From contig CM028919.1 in NCBI GenBank assembly GCA_016801845.1, positions 3,961,001 to 4,025,000 of the forward strand: DNA of 64,000 nucleotides. Direction: 5' to 3'. Origin of the DNA: Polydactylus sextarius. Taxonomy: Eukaryota > Chordata > Actinopteri > Polynemidae. Position numbers and translations under genes: made by a program. The stretch's first letter is position 1, and each line of letters starts with the position of its first letter. Shown one piece after another: positions 29,382 to 36,808 of this stretch. Under the pieces are notes generated by a model. The model made no database searches and was not told the DNA's origin. It saw nothing but the letters and a program-made list of their open reading frames with translations.

Positions 29382-32300
29382 TGTTTTTTCCTACATTGTG
29401 GGGACTTAAACCTGTTTACACTCACATTGTGGGACAAAAAGCTGGTCCCCATGAGGAAAAAACAAAAAATGAAGGTGAAGACATGACTTGAGCCATGAGC
29501 CATGAGACATGAGCTTTGGTTAAGGTTAGGGTCAGGTTTAGATAAAGGTTAGACAAGTGGTACCAACAAATGGGATCTCTAGGGTTTCCAGGAAAGTCTC
29601 CAGGAAATGAATGGAAGTCAATGAAATGCCCCACAATGCATGAAAACAATGAAAACTAGGTATACCTTATATACATTGTGGGGACTTAAATGTGTTTACA
29701 CACTGACATTATGGGGACCTGTCTCCCCAACAATTGAGATCTCTAGGATTTCCAGGAAAGTCTCCAGGAAATAAATGCAAGTAAATGAAATGTCCCATGA
29801 AGTTATAGAAACCAGACTGTGTGTGTGTCTACGCAGAGCCAGCTACTACAGGAAGGGGGGCCGTGCCATGCTGCCAGTGAAGTGGATGCCACCTGAAGCG
29901 TTCATGGAGGGCATCTTCACGTCTAAAACAGACACATGGTGAGCAGCGTCCCTCGTGCGTCTCTTTAACCGGCAACAGAGAGGACACCGTCTCCCTCAGT
30001 GAGATCTCACCTCCTGTATCTCACAGATGTCTGTCTGTTTTCACCTTCCTCTGTCCTCTCTCGATGCCTGCACATAGGTTTTTTTTTTTAATTCCTCATC
30101 TCCGTCTCGCTCCTCGTCCTCAGCTCTGACACTCTGCTTATAATTTATGAGACGATTGTCCTCAGTCTCAACTGCTCTTGTCTCATCTCTCGTCTAAGGT
30201 CGTTCGGGGTCCTGCTGTGGGAAATCTTCTCACTGGGCTATATGCCGTATCCAAGTCGCAGCAACCAGGAAGTGTTGGAGTTTGTCACCAACGGAGGAAG
30301 AATGGATCCACCTAAAAACTGCCCTGGACCAGTGTAAGTGCACTAATTTGTCTTTTTTTATTTGAGAAAACTACAGTATGATCCCATGAGGTCTAATTAA
30401 TTCGTCTTAACATAAACAAGAGGGAAAGATGCTGAGTTGCATATGATGCATTCTTTGTTTTCATCCATACAGGCAGCAAGTAAATTACAAACGAATGCAG
30501 AGGCAGATATGAAAGGCTGTGATGATTGACTGATATTGATGTGTAAACATGTTGTGTCGTAGGAGGCGAGGAGTTTTTATCGTTCTCAGTGATTTTTAAA
30601 TGGAAACCACGCCAACATTTTCTTTCATGTTACCTCCTAATCTAGAAGAAGTCATGAGGAGTTGATAGGGAGCTGAAAACATTTTCCTCACACACTCAGT
30701 CTCTCAGACGCCGCCTCACACTTCTCTCCTGTTGGCCAGAGCTTTATAGATTAGTCCTGGGATCACGGTGTTGATTCTAAATGTGTAGGTTTAAAAATAA
30801 ACAGGTGGAGTTGTGTTAATGTGGAGTTGTGAAGCAGCTACACAACAGGACGTTTAGTGAAAGCAGCGCAGCAGTTAAAGTATAAGTCAGGATTTAACTA
30901 CACAGCTACAATTACTCAAACTGGTGGGAGGTTACGCTCTGACCGTCCCTGATGTGACCAACAGACTACTGGTGATAGTGTTTTGTCCAAACAGATCAAT
31001 CTGCTGTTTGTTAGAACAGCAGGAGCGAGACGATGCTCGTTTCTTCTTGGTTTTCTCTACAGCTGCTCTGAGCCAGGGAAATTTTTTCCATTAAAGATTT
31101 TCTGCTCATTTGGTTTTTTTTTACAACACATACGTGTTTGTGTTCAGGTATCGAATCATGACTCAGAGTTGGCAGCATCAGCCTGAAGACAGACCCAACT
31201 TCTCCACCATCCTGGAGAGGATTGACTACTGCTTACAGGTAACTCACTGAGCTCACATAAACAACACAAACATTGTGACGTTCAGAGCCAATAATAACAC
31301 TTTACTACTGTAATTCAGTACGTTTAGGGAGTATCTGCACTTTACTTGAGTTTTTTATTATTATAATTCTATTAATTTGCACTTTTACTTCACTACATTT
31401 CCTATCCTATTTACACAATTTTACTCTGATACATTCTCACTGTTTTCTCTACTGCTCCAGTTCACTCTACCTGCGTTTATACCATCAAAACCATGTTTTT
31501 TTGGGTGTTGACGTAGGCTCCATCTTAATGTCTTAGTGGTCATAGAATTCAAAACTGCATTCACCTTGTTATTGTTGAATACTGAATATAATTTTTGACC
31601 TTTTAACTGCTCACATAGTACCCTGGGAGATTTAGTTGTGTAGGAAATGCGGTGTTATCTCTGTGGATTTACATCTTTTTAAACAAGACAACAAAAGGTA
31701 AGACAGGCTTCACGACCGTGGTTATTGATCGTTTGAAGGTTATTGAACGTTCTATCGCTGCTGGTTCAGTCAGTTTTAGTTGCATCTGGACGAAACTTGT
31801 AGTTTTGGAATCTACGAGACCTCCACTCTCAGCAGAGACGTGGTTTGTTTGTTTACAAAGCACCATGTGGATAGGAGGTTTCGCTGCCTGTGTAAACTGT
31901 GGAGTTTGTTTACTTGCTCTTTCAATTGTTTGTTGTTGTTATTGTTTGGTTGTTGTAGAAATGGTTTCTATGAGCTTTTAGCTGAGATTCTTACGTTCCG
32001 AGGATATAACACATGCTGATGTTTATGCAGCTGGCGTTACACACCGTTACGCACCATGTAATCGGATGTGACCCACTGACGCCTGTGTTGGGGTTCTAGA
32101 GGCTAAAATGCTCTTCTGATGCTAAGGAATATAAGAAAAAGGTATGCTAGCATCTAGACAGGGTGCAGGATAGTTGTAACACTGGCATTGTTACAGTTAT
32201 TATTATTATTATTACATAGTTACTAGAAAAACTTACCACTCTGACACATTAATTTCTAATCACTGGTGAATTGGCTGTTGTTCCTCTTCATCTGAACCTT

Positions 32301-35226
32301 CTTCTGACTCCAGTTCAAGCAGCTTGAATGCCTGTTAGAGCTATTGTTTGTCAATTCTGAATTCTTTTGCCGGTTATGGCGCATAGGGCTTCTAGCTTCG
32401 GGTTAAACCGACCAATAAGCTCATTTTAATATTCATGAGCTTGCCAGAGGGGGCGTGGGGGCGTTTTATTGTGAGGCTTCATCACGGGGTTGTATTAGGC
32501 CCTCTAGCACTGCTCCTGGGCCATTCCCAGCCCCCCAAAAAATTACATATGCTATATTGAGGCTCAAAGAACAGTTTGCAGTAGTCAAAAAAAGGTGTTC
32601 TAGGACTCCTTTCAAGTCTGGATGGATGGAGAAAGTTAAAAAAAAAAAAAAAATCAATATCAAGCAAAAATTTAGATTTAGTGAAAAAAGAACAACTTTA
32701 GAACTTTAGTTCAAACTCAAGACATTGTCAATAAAGACTGTTGCAGGCTCCATGTTTTAAAGTGCTGGATAAACTTCATTATATTCTTCTGTTTTTATTA
32801 ACATGTACTTGTACTTTTACTTTTATTACTTGAGTACATTTAATTACAGATGACTTCTCATACTTAAATACTGTAAATACTAGATACTTTAAGACTTTTA
32901 CTTAAGTGTAGTTGCTGACTTGAACTTCTACCAAAGTTGAATTTTGGTTGAGTATCTGTACTTCTACTCTAGTGTCTGTACTTCTACTCTAGTGTCTGTA
33001 CTTCTACTCTAGTGTCTGTACTTCTATTCTAGTGTCTGTACTTCTTCTCTAGTGGGACTTTCAGCTACTTTATACAACACTGGTTAGAACTGATAGAAAA
33101 TATAAAACATCTCACTGTTGTTTACACTTTTACCTGAGGAAGAATTGTTATGTAGTGATGTTTAATATCTATGTGTGGTGTAGTTTTCCATAGGAAAATA
33201 TATAATTGGCATATTGTGTAAGATATTACAGAAACAAAATACTTGTCATTGTTGATATTGACTTTCATGGCTGTGAATTGTGCAGTGTACATGTAATTTC
33301 TACTGTTTTGAGTCAGCCCAGTCAAAGCTATAACTAAAGAGCTGTAGTGCAGTGACATCATGAAGTATTGTTGAATGATGGAGGTTGTTGTTTTCACCAC
33401 CTTCTTTGCAGTCACTGCAGTCACCTGCTCCACGGTCCTTCAGTGTCAGTCGTTAGGGTTTTTATTGGTGATTAAATCCAGCGAGACAATGAACAAAGTT
33501 GCTTCACATGTTTCACAAGTGAAGTTTTCTCAGATACTTTTCAGTCGACTCAGGACGTCTAAGTGGAGCTGTTGGTTCAGTATCTTTCTCTCGTTCTCTG
33601 TTCAAATCCTTCAATGTTAATTTATTTAAAGTGACCAAGATCAAAGAAGTGTATTAAGAGTAAATGTGTGGTTTAACACTGCGTATAAAGTCTGTTTTAA
33701 TGCTTTTAGGCAGACATGCACATCTCTGACACAGGAGCAAAGGGAATGTGACGCCAAATGAAACCCACTGTTATTACGATTTCAGTGATTTCTGAGCTCT
33801 GAGCTGTTTTAATGTGGAAAAGTTACATCATAGACCTTTAGTTTGAGTCTGGCTGTCGAACACTCATCGACGCAGCTGACAGCTCCACAATGCAGCAACC
33901 TGAGCTAACATTAGCTGCACTAACTCTGAGTTTGACTTGGTATTTTGGTTAATTCACACAGCTGACTATTTGTCAGTGACAGTTTTCATACTAGTTGAAG
34001 AAACTAAATGTTCTCAGCACAAAATAAACATAATGGTTTTGATTTAATCCCTAAAACATCCACCTCTGATCTCTTCATGTTTGATCCTCCTTCAGGATCC
34101 TGATGTGGTAAACGTGCCCCTGCCCATCGAGTATGGACCCGTCCCTGAGGAGGAGGAGCACGTCCCCATGCGTCCCGATGACCCCGCGGCTCCAACCGTG
34201 CTGGTAAACGCCCAGGTGCCTGATGGGGAGGCTGCTCCGCAGCCGCCACCATCCTACCCTGCAGACGAGAGCCAGAGAGTTGGGGAACACACTGTGGTGA
34301 CGAGCACAGCGTCAGAGGCTAAAGCACAGACGTCAGCCCAGCCCCAGCCTCAGCCATACCTCCACCAGCACCAGCAGCCTCACACGCAGACCTCCATCAC
34401 CCTGACAACCACCAACACAGCCACCTCCACAGCCGCCTCTACACTCACTGCCAAGGGACCTCACATCACCACTCAGCCCAGCTCAGAGGGGGGGCACATC
34501 AACCTGGCGTTCACTCAGAGCCACCCACCAGAGAAGGATGGCCACAACGGGAAGAGCACCAGTCTGTGGAACCCCACGTATGGATCGTGGTTCCTGCAGC
34601 AGCAGCAGAGGAAGCTGCAGCAGCAGCAGCGGCAGGGAGGGGTGGGGGGAACAGGAGGCACGGGAGGCACGGGAGGCACGGGAGGCAGGGTACCTGGTGA
34701 GGGACAGGAGCACATGGGCCGAACAGTGGCTGAAGTGGCAGGGGCTCTGGGTCTCCAGCACCAGCACAAGCACCAGTTCCAGCATCAGCTCCAGCAGCAG
34801 CACCAACTCCAGATGCTGCACCATCAGCAGCAGCAGCAGGGTGTGTGTAGACCTCTGTTACCCCCACCACCACCTCCCGCTGCACAGTCACCTCTGCTTT
34901 TAGATTCAACCGCTTTGCCGCCAGTTCCCCTCTACAGACTGAGAAGATTCCCGTGCGGGAACATCGGCTACGGCTACCAGGAGCAGGGTCTACCGCTGGA
35001 GGCGGCCCACGGCAACCCCAACCCCCCTCCACCACCCCCTCCCTCCCAACAGGGCCCTTCCATGGTCTCCACAGCAGCTCATCAGAGGGGGGCGTCTATC
35101 CCCACCTCTGTGTCTGTGGGCCGGTCGGCCATGCCCGAGGACAGCCGCCCGCTGCTCGTCACCATGGGGACGGTGCAGGACCCCAGGCTGCCCAGGATGG
35201 AGGGCCACAACGCCACCGTGCTTTAA
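405..35226 (+). CDS. alk: alk, anaplastic lymphoma kinase receptor (3' part, exons 11-29)
   Basis: Receptor tyrosine kinase that binds ALKAL cytokines outside the cell and phosphorylates tyrosines inside. Join: 405-524, 6835-7000, 8524-8671, 11265-11375, 11797-11938, 12884-13051, 13793-13891, 16688-16840, 17917-18030, 19755-19941, 20558-20648, 20892-20956, 21052-21181, 21377-21474, 24815-24907, 29837-29938, 30199-30333, 31148-31238, 34096-35226. All junctions are GT-AG and phases agree, giving 1,113 residues. Local order: linker 1-40, TNF-like/glycine-rich region 41-317, EGF-like 318-368, transmembrane about 384-406, kinase about 469-737, tail 738-1113. Kinase hallmarks: glycine loop GLGHGAFGEVYEG, Lys499 in VAVK, Glu516, HRDIAARN, DFG at 619, and YxxxYY activation tyrosines 627/631/632. 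Local number plus 651 gives the human number throughout the kinase domain. LTK is less likely, because the tail carries ALK-type NPTYGSW and RRFPCGN motifs and the neighbour is clip4. The 5' exons lie before the window. Confidence 0.96.
525..6834 (+). other. alk intron 11
   Basis: 6.3 kb without recognisable exons. It contains an interrupted GT repeat (about 4790-4855), A-rich runs near 4210 and 4365, a 20-base A run at 6096-6115 and a short CA run near 2331. ORFs of up to about 104 codons occur on both strands but match nothing I know. Confidence 0.75.
6835..7000 (+). CDS. alk: alk exon 12: start of the TNF-like ligand-binding region
   Basis: 166 bp, phase 1 to 2, acceptor ttcttcag and donor gtagga. 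It encodes KKWIFHTCGAVGPEGPTPSQC, with KGIQMWRVP at the end, matching the conserved KWWFTTCGASGP and KGIQIWKVP segments of human ALK. The two cysteines of the family are present. Confidence 0.95.
7001..8523 (+). other. alk intron 12
   Basis: 1.5 kb. No exon seen. It carries a nuclear-receptor-site-like cluster at 8329-8352, listed separately, inside what looks like an old interspersed repeat. Confidence 0.75.
8329..8352. promoter_or_regulatory. overlapping ERR-type sites and a consensus ERE palindrome
   Basis: TCAAGGTCA occurs at 8329-8337 and again at 8335-8343. The second copy overlaps AGGTCACTGTGACCT at 8338-8352, which is the consensus oestrogen response element (AGGTCAnnnTGACCT). This is a sequence match only. 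A diverged copy at 18222-18236 (AGGCCACTTTGACCT) in intron 19 suggests the site comes from a dispersed repeat. Confidence 0.5.
8524..8671 (+). CDS. alk: alk exon 13: TNF-like region
   Basis: 148 bp, phase 2 to 0, donor gtgagt. It encodes ITAYGAAGG, RSHGVYITGDF and ILVGQQGEDACPN. The GQQGEDACP block is nearly invariant in the ALK/LTK family. The Arg codon is completed across the exon 12/13 junction. Confidence 0.96.
8672..11264 (+). other. alk intron 13
   Basis: 2.6 kb. No exon seen. It holds a triple AP-1 site near its start, T runs at about 8780-8796 and 10033-10056, and a CA repeat at 10057-10079. Confidence 0.75.
8739..8759. promoter_or_regulatory. three tandem AP-1 (TRE) sites
   Basis: TGACTCA is repeated head to tail three times with a 7-bp period at 8739-8745, 8746-8752 and 8753-8759. 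Each is the exact TPA-response element bound by Jun/Fos dimers. It lies 68 bp after the end of alk exon 13. Whether it acts as an enhancer is inference; a 7-bp minisatellite with chance identity is the alternative. Confidence 0.5.
11265..11375 (+). CDS. alk: alk exon 14: first polyglycine segment
   Basis: 111 bp, phase 0 at both ends, acceptor ccctgcag and donor gtaaga. It encodes 37 residues ending in eight consecutive glycines followed by ATYVFK, the polyglycine helix region that packs in the ALK/LTK ligand-binding head. Confidence 0.96.
11376..11796 (+). other. alk intron 14
   Basis: 421 bp. Contains a short TAAGC tandem run near 11661-11679. Nothing else seen. Confidence 0.8.
11797..11938 (+). 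CDS. alk: alk exon 15: glycine-rich region
   Basis: 142 bp, phase 0 to 1. It encodes VDKDGYIPLIIAAGGGGRGY, then an acidic loop and NGKSNAAG. This matches the human segment with PLIIAAGGGGRAYGAK. Donor gtgaaa is slightly weak but the phase is right. Confidence 0.95.
11939..12883 (+). other. alk intron 15
   Basis: 945 bp. Ends with a (GT)19 microsatellite, a CT-rich stretch and a CA run before the exon 16 acceptor. No exon seen. Confidence 0.8.
12728..12765. repeat. (GT)19 microsatellite
   Basis: Uninterrupted GT dinucleotides, 118 bp upstream of the alk exon 16 acceptor. Confidence 0.95.
12884..13051 (+). CDS. alk: alk exon 16: glycine-rich region
   Basis: 168 bp, phase 1 at both ends, acceptor gtgacag and donor gttagt. 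It encodes GGGGWNDSAP, a Cys-containing loop, WQTRGGFGGGGGGC and SGGGGGGY. The acceptor follows a (GT)19 tract and a CT-rich stretch in the preceding 160 bp. Confidence 0.96.
13052..13792 (+). other. alk intron 16
   Basis: 741 bp. No exon. Opposite-strand ORFs of 79 and 117 codons run through the intron, the longer one into exon 17. I do not recognise them. Confidence 0.75.
13793..13891 (+). CDS. alk: alk exon 17: end of glycine-rich region
   Basis: 99 bp, phase 1 at both ends, acceptor tgtttctag and donor gtaacg. It encodes GGNTSVDNN, DGDDGTSFLSPEGELFVYP and LK, matching human DGEDGVSFISPLG-type sequence before the EGF-like module. Confidence 0.94.
13892..16687 (+). other. alk intron 17
   Basis: 2.8 kb with an A run near 14391-14408, an (AT)n tract at 15225-15291 and GT repeats at the 3' end. 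A 124-codon ORF (16337-16711) with a signal-peptide-like hydrophobic segment ends just inside exon 18 in a different frame (see findings). Confidence 0.75.
15225..15291. repeat. (AT)n microsatellite
   Basis: About 67 bp of pure alternating A and T in alk intron 17. It is self-complementary and can extrude a cruciform. Confidence 0.95.
16688..16840 (+). CDS. alk: alk exon 18: EGF-like module
   Basis: 153 bp, phase 1 at both ends. It encodes MEGDGEV, then NCSHCESGEC, GVCSCENN and SDGVSCIE, with the six cysteines of the membrane-proximal EGF-like module. The acceptor is atypical: a GT-repeat run and tataaag come just before the exon, with few pyrimidines. Confidence 0.93.
16841..17916 (+). other. 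alk intron 18
   Basis: 1.1 kb, AT-rich, no repeat or exon recognised. Confidence 0.8.
17917..18030 (+). CDS. alk: alk exon 19: juxtamembrane stalk and transmembrane helix
   Basis: 114 bp, phase 1 at both ends, acceptor cctgcag and donor gtaagt. It encodes a short Pro-rich stalk and a hydrophobic stretch of about 23 residues (GLSVGTSALIAALLLAVSGV). The helix is followed by the basic stop-transfer residues YRRKH at the start of exon 20. Confidence 0.95.
18031..19754 (+). other. alk intron 19
   Basis: 1.7 kb. It corresponds to the human intron where fusion breakpoints cluster. It contains a diverged hormone-site repeat (18216-18238), an interspersed repeat (18605-18825), CA-rich runs around 18980-19060 and an A run near 19597. 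Confidence 0.8.
18605..18825 (-). repeat. interspersed repeat, inverted copy of the one at 29335-29830
   Basis: CA repeat followed by CCAGGAAACCCTAGAGATCTC and then CCCCATAATGTGAGTGTG and AAGTCCCCACAATGTAAGG. The reverse complement matches 29655-29830 over most of its length. The sequence type (GTGGGGACTTAAA next to a CA/GT microsatellite) is common in teleost introns. I cannot name the family. Confidence 0.8.
19755..19941 (+). CDS. alk: alk exon 20: cytoplasmic juxtamembrane segment
   Basis: 187 bp, phase 1 to 2. It encodes YRRKHTELQSIQLELQSP, STIMTDYNPNYCFAGKT and DLKEVPRRNISLTR. It corresponds to human exon 20, where almost all oncogenic ALK fusions begin. The NPNY motif is the juxtamembrane Tyr that can bind PTB-domain adaptors. 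Confidence 0.97.
19942..20557 (+). other. alk intron 20
   Basis: 616 bp, nothing recognised. Confidence 0.8.
20558..20648 (+). CDS. alk: alk exon 21: kinase glycine loop and catalytic lysine
   Basis: 91 bp, phase 2 to 0, donor gtgagt. It encodes RGLGHGAFGEVYEG and PSPLQVAVK. The terminal Lys is the ATP-anchoring lysine (local 499, human 1150). Confidence 0.98.
20892..20956 (+). CDS. alk: alk exon 22: kinase alpha-C helix
   Basis: 65 bp, phase 0 to 2, acceptor cttactacag. It encodes [20 protein letters not shown], identical to my memory of the human segment. It includes the alpha-C Glu (local 516) that pairs with Lys499. Confidence 0.98.
21052..21181 (+). CDS. alk: alk exon 23: kinase hinge region
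   Basis: 130 bp, phase 2 to 0. It encodes KFSHQNIVRCIGVSLQ and RFILLELMAGGDLKTFLRE. The Phe equivalent to human F1174 and the gatekeeper Leu equivalent to L1196 are both unchanged. Confidence 0.98.
21377..21474 (+). CDS. alk: alk exon 24: kinase alpha-E helix
   Basis: 98 bp, phase 0 to 2. It encodes HPSSLTMVDLLNVARDIAKG and CQYLEENQFIHR. The catalytic-loop Arg is split across the junction with exon 25. Confidence 0.97.
21475..24814 (+). other. alk intron 24
   Basis: 3.3 kb between the exons for helix E and the catalytic loop. No exon, microsatellite or repeat of note recognised. Introns 21-23 upstream are short (243, 95 and 195 bp). Confidence 0.75.
24815..24907 (+). CDS. alk: alk exon 25: catalytic loop and DFG motif
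   Basis: 93 bp, phase 2 at both ends, acceptor catttttcag. It encodes RDIAARNCLL, RVAKIGDFGMARDIYR. The catalytic Asp (local 598), the DFG Asp (619) and the activation-loop Tyr (627) are present. Confidence 0.98.
24955..25140 (+). repeat. retroelement-like fragment, family unknown
   Basis: It reads TTTTATTCTTTACTTGTCAC then ACATACATAGTTATACTTG and GCAGTGAAATG, a wording that recurs in many teleost genomes as a dispersed repeat. An A-rich stretch follows. Recognised from memory, not by search. Confidence 0.5.
28860..28893. repeat. (GT)17 microsatellite
   Basis: Uninterrupted GT run in alk intron 25. Confidence 0.95.
29335..29830 (+). repeat. interspersed repeat with (GT)23 and two tandem sub-copies
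   Basis: (GT)23 at 29335-29380 is followed by two related units. CATTGTGGGGACTTAAA occurs near 29394 and 29675. TTTCCAGGAAAGTCTCCAGG occurs near 29584 and 29748. The 3' end abuts the acceptor of alk exon 26. A third, inverted copy lies at 18605-18825. Confidence 0.8.
29837..29938 (+). CDS. alk: alk exon 26: activation loop
   Basis: 102 bp, phase 2 at both ends. It encodes ASYYRKGGRAMLPVKWMPPE and AFMEGIFTSKTDTW. The twin Tyr of the ALK activation loop is present. A GT-rich repeat end lies directly upstream of the acceptor (gtgtgtctacgcag). Confidence 0.98.
30199..30333 (+). CDS. alk: alk exon 27: kinase C-lobe
   Basis: 135 bp, phase 2 at both ends. It encodes SFGVLLWEIFSLGYMPYP, NQEVLEFVTNGGRMDPP and KNCPGP, a continuous match to the family. 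Confidence 0.98.
30334..31147 (+). other. alk intron 27
   Basis: 814 bp, nothing recognised. Intron 26 (260 bp) is short and pyrimidine-rich. Confidence 0.8.
31148..31238 (+). CDS. alk: alk exon 28: end of kinase domain
   Basis: 91 bp, phase 2 to 0. It encodes YRIMTQSWQHQPEDRPNFST and ILERIDYCLQ. The invariant Arg of kinase subdomain XI is in EDRP. Where I remember human TQCWQHQ, this protein has TQSWQHQ. Confidence 0.98.
31300..33080. repeat. composite interspersed repeat region
   Basis: Both ends resemble one common fish repeat rich in ACTTTTACTTGAGTA-type words: 31310-31450 with CACTTTTACTTCACTACATT, and 32790-33080 with TACTTTTACTTTTATTACTT. About 1.3 kb of unrelated sequence separates them, as if a second element had inserted. 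The family is not determined. Confidence 0.5.
32951..33050. repeat. 20-bp tandem repeat, five copies
   Basis: The unit AGTGTCTGTACTTCTACTCT is repeated five times with few mismatches. It lies at the end of the composite repeat in alk intron 28. Confidence 0.92.
34096..35226 (+). CDS. alk: alk exon 29: C-terminal signalling tail and stop
   Basis: 1,131 bp including a TAA stop at 35224-35226. It starts DPDVVNVPLPIEYGPVPEEE, as in human ALK. NPTYGSW at 34570-34590 is the NPxY docking site (human Y1507, SHC/PTB type). RLRRFPCGN and GYGYQEQGLPLEA follow near 34945-35000. Between them lies a low-complexity stretch of Gln, His and Gly-Gly-Thr. The end is Pro-rich and contains no Tyr after GYGYQ, so the last docking Tyr of human ALK has no visible counterpart. 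Long ORFs on the opposite strand here are shadows of the Gln/Gly/Pro composition. Confidence 0.96.
   Translation, partial: DPDVVNVPLPIEYGPVPEEEEHVPMRPDDPAAPTVLVNAQVPDGEAAPQPPPSYPADESQRVGEHTVVTSTASEAKAQTSAQPQPQPYLHQHQQPHTQTSITLTTTNTATSTAASTLTAKGPHITTQPSSEGGHINLAFTQSHPPEKDGHNGKSTSLWNPTYGSWFLQQQQRKLQQQQRQGGVGGTGGTGGTGGTGGRVPGEGQEHMGRTVAEVAGALGLQHQHKHQFQHQLQQQHQLQMLHHQQQQQGVCRPLLPPPPPPAAQSPLLLDSTALPPVPLYRLRRFPCGNIGYGYQEQGLPLEAAHGNPNPPPPPPPSQQGPSMVSTAAHQRGASIPTSVSVGRSAMPEDSRPLLVTMGTVQDPRLPRMEGHNATVL
34645..34689 (+). repeat. coding 9-bp tandem repeat (Gly-Gly-Thr)
   Basis: ACGGGAGGC-type units in alk exon 29 encode repeated Gly-Gly-Thr. CAG/CAC-rich coding runs flank it (34597-34630 and 34756-34841). 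Confidence 0.9.
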
Positions 35227-35469
35227 CCCACATGGTCGTTTTTTTTTTCAGGCCCCTCCACCACCTGTCTTTTGAGACTGTGCGTCCAGGACCCACAGCA
35301 GGAAAACACTGTGTCAAGTCAGACATCGTTTTACACCATCACGACCGTTCTACCATTTTGGTTTTTTCGTCATCCAGTTGAGTAAGAACACGCCTCGCTG
35401 AAACAGCTGGATGAGTCCATCAGGCTTTTTCCATGAGAACCCTGGAGGGTTGGTAAAGCACACTGGACT

Positions 35470-35475
35470 AATAAA
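35470..35475 (+). terminator. proximal poly(A) signal candidate
   Basis: AATAAA 244 bp after the alk stop codon. A short transcript could end here. Confidence 0.35.
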
Positions 35476-36131
35476 AACCTTTGAGAGGCAAAATGTAGAG
35501 TAAAGTTTTAAGAGTTTAAAAAAAATATTGTATTTTTTCAATGCTAGAAGGATCATGAGTGAGTGAGAACACAGAGTCTACGGCACAGGAGGACGAGGGG
35601 ACAACTTCCACTCCGACACTGACCGGGAGTGAGGTGGTCATCTGTCGGCACGATTCAGATCTTTATATTTCACCAGACTCGAGTCTTTCGGTGAAAACTT
35701 GTGGTGATGACTGACTGCAGCAGCTGTGAAGCAGCGTCCAGCTGTGAGCCACGTGTGTCGGCTCCACTTGCAGTTCCCCTAAACTAAACTCTGTTCCCTC
35801 TCCACATCCTTTTTTTTTTTTTTTTTTTTTGGAAAACAACAGCCTGGAAAATAACTTGTATCGGACTTTTTTTTTTTTTTTTTTCAATGAAAAAAGGAAA
35901 AAAAAAAAAAAACAACAACTTCACTGAATTGGACGCTGGACTACCAGAGACATTTCTACAAAAAAAAAAAAAAACACACACATACACAAAATTTAAAAAA
36001 AAATAAAATAAAATAAAAAAAAAAAAAAAAACAAATACACTGGGAAAAATGTGTTTGTTGGTGTTTGCTTGCCTGCTTGTTTATTTATTCATTTGTTTAT
36101 TTATTATTTGGAAGTGGCTCTATAAATTATT

Positions 36132-36137
36132 AATAAA
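36132..36137 (+). terminator. poly(A) signal candidate
   Basis: AATAAA about 0.9 kb after the stop. Another AATAAA is at 36221-36226. Confidence 0.4.
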
Positions 36138-36807
36138 CATGCTTCTTCAAATCCACACAAATTCATTTCACATCAACTTATATTTTTTTCAAGATGTAGG
36201 ATTCATATTGAGTAAGAGCTAATAAAAGAATTATGAACAGTCCCCAAAAATAATAAGTAAATATCCTGGACGTGTCACATGTGACACATGTAGTGTTTCC
36301 ACCATTTTAAAGGTGAAGTGGATGAAGAAATGGAGATGATTTGACTTTTGTGGATTTAAAGACTCGCAGGCTTCAGCAACATGTAAGAGTTCAGCTTTTG
36401 TTCTTGCTGATTTGTGAGAATTTGTTCCTGTTGCTTCTGCTCACAACTTTTCCCCTTTAATGTTTTATAAATTCAATTCTTATTTGAAAAAAGAATGAAA
36501 AAAAGACATTTATTTCCCCAGTTTTTTTTTTTCTTTTCTTTTTTTTTTTTTTTTTTTTTTTGTCTGGACATTGAAACATCATTGATATTGCTGAATCAAT
36601 CTTAATCTGCAAATTGCTATGTCCCAAGCACTCTACATTCTTAGATTTGCATATTTTATCTTTTCTATTATAGGATGAGTGTTGTTGTCAGAATACAAAT
36701 GAGTCTGAGTGAAAAGTTTGAATACAAACCGCTGTTGATCCACATGTGAATGAAAAACCCGCGGACCACTTCACTTCACCCGCAGTCTCACCTCGCTCAT
36801 CGCCACG

Positions 36808-36808
<1 letters not shown>

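Larger units (their letters stand above)
24908..29836 (+). other. alk intron 25
   Basis: 4.9 kb, the longest intron of the kinase region. It contains a retroelement-like fragment (24955-25140), T runs near 28300, 28390-28411 and 28800, GT repeats at 28860-28893 and 29335-29380, and a duplicated interspersed repeat up to the exon 26 acceptor. The segment 26560-26690 is richer in CpG than its surroundings. Confidence 0.75.
31239..34095 (+). other. alk intron 28
   Basis: 2.9 kb, largely repeat-derived between 31300 and 33080. No exon seen. Confidence 0.75.

Noticed and set aside
34511..35035. 174-codon antisense ORF (and two others) opposite alk exon 29
   Set aside because: The composition (Ala, Gly, Pro, Leu runs) follows directly from the Gln/Gly/Pro codons of the sense strand, and there is no recognisable domain.
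405..35226. Possibility that the kinase gene is ltk rather than alk
   Set aside because: The ALK-type tail motifs (IEYGP, NPTYGSW, RRFPCGN, GYQEQGLPLEA), the 19-exon match to human ALK exons 11-29 and the clip4 neighbour all favour alk.
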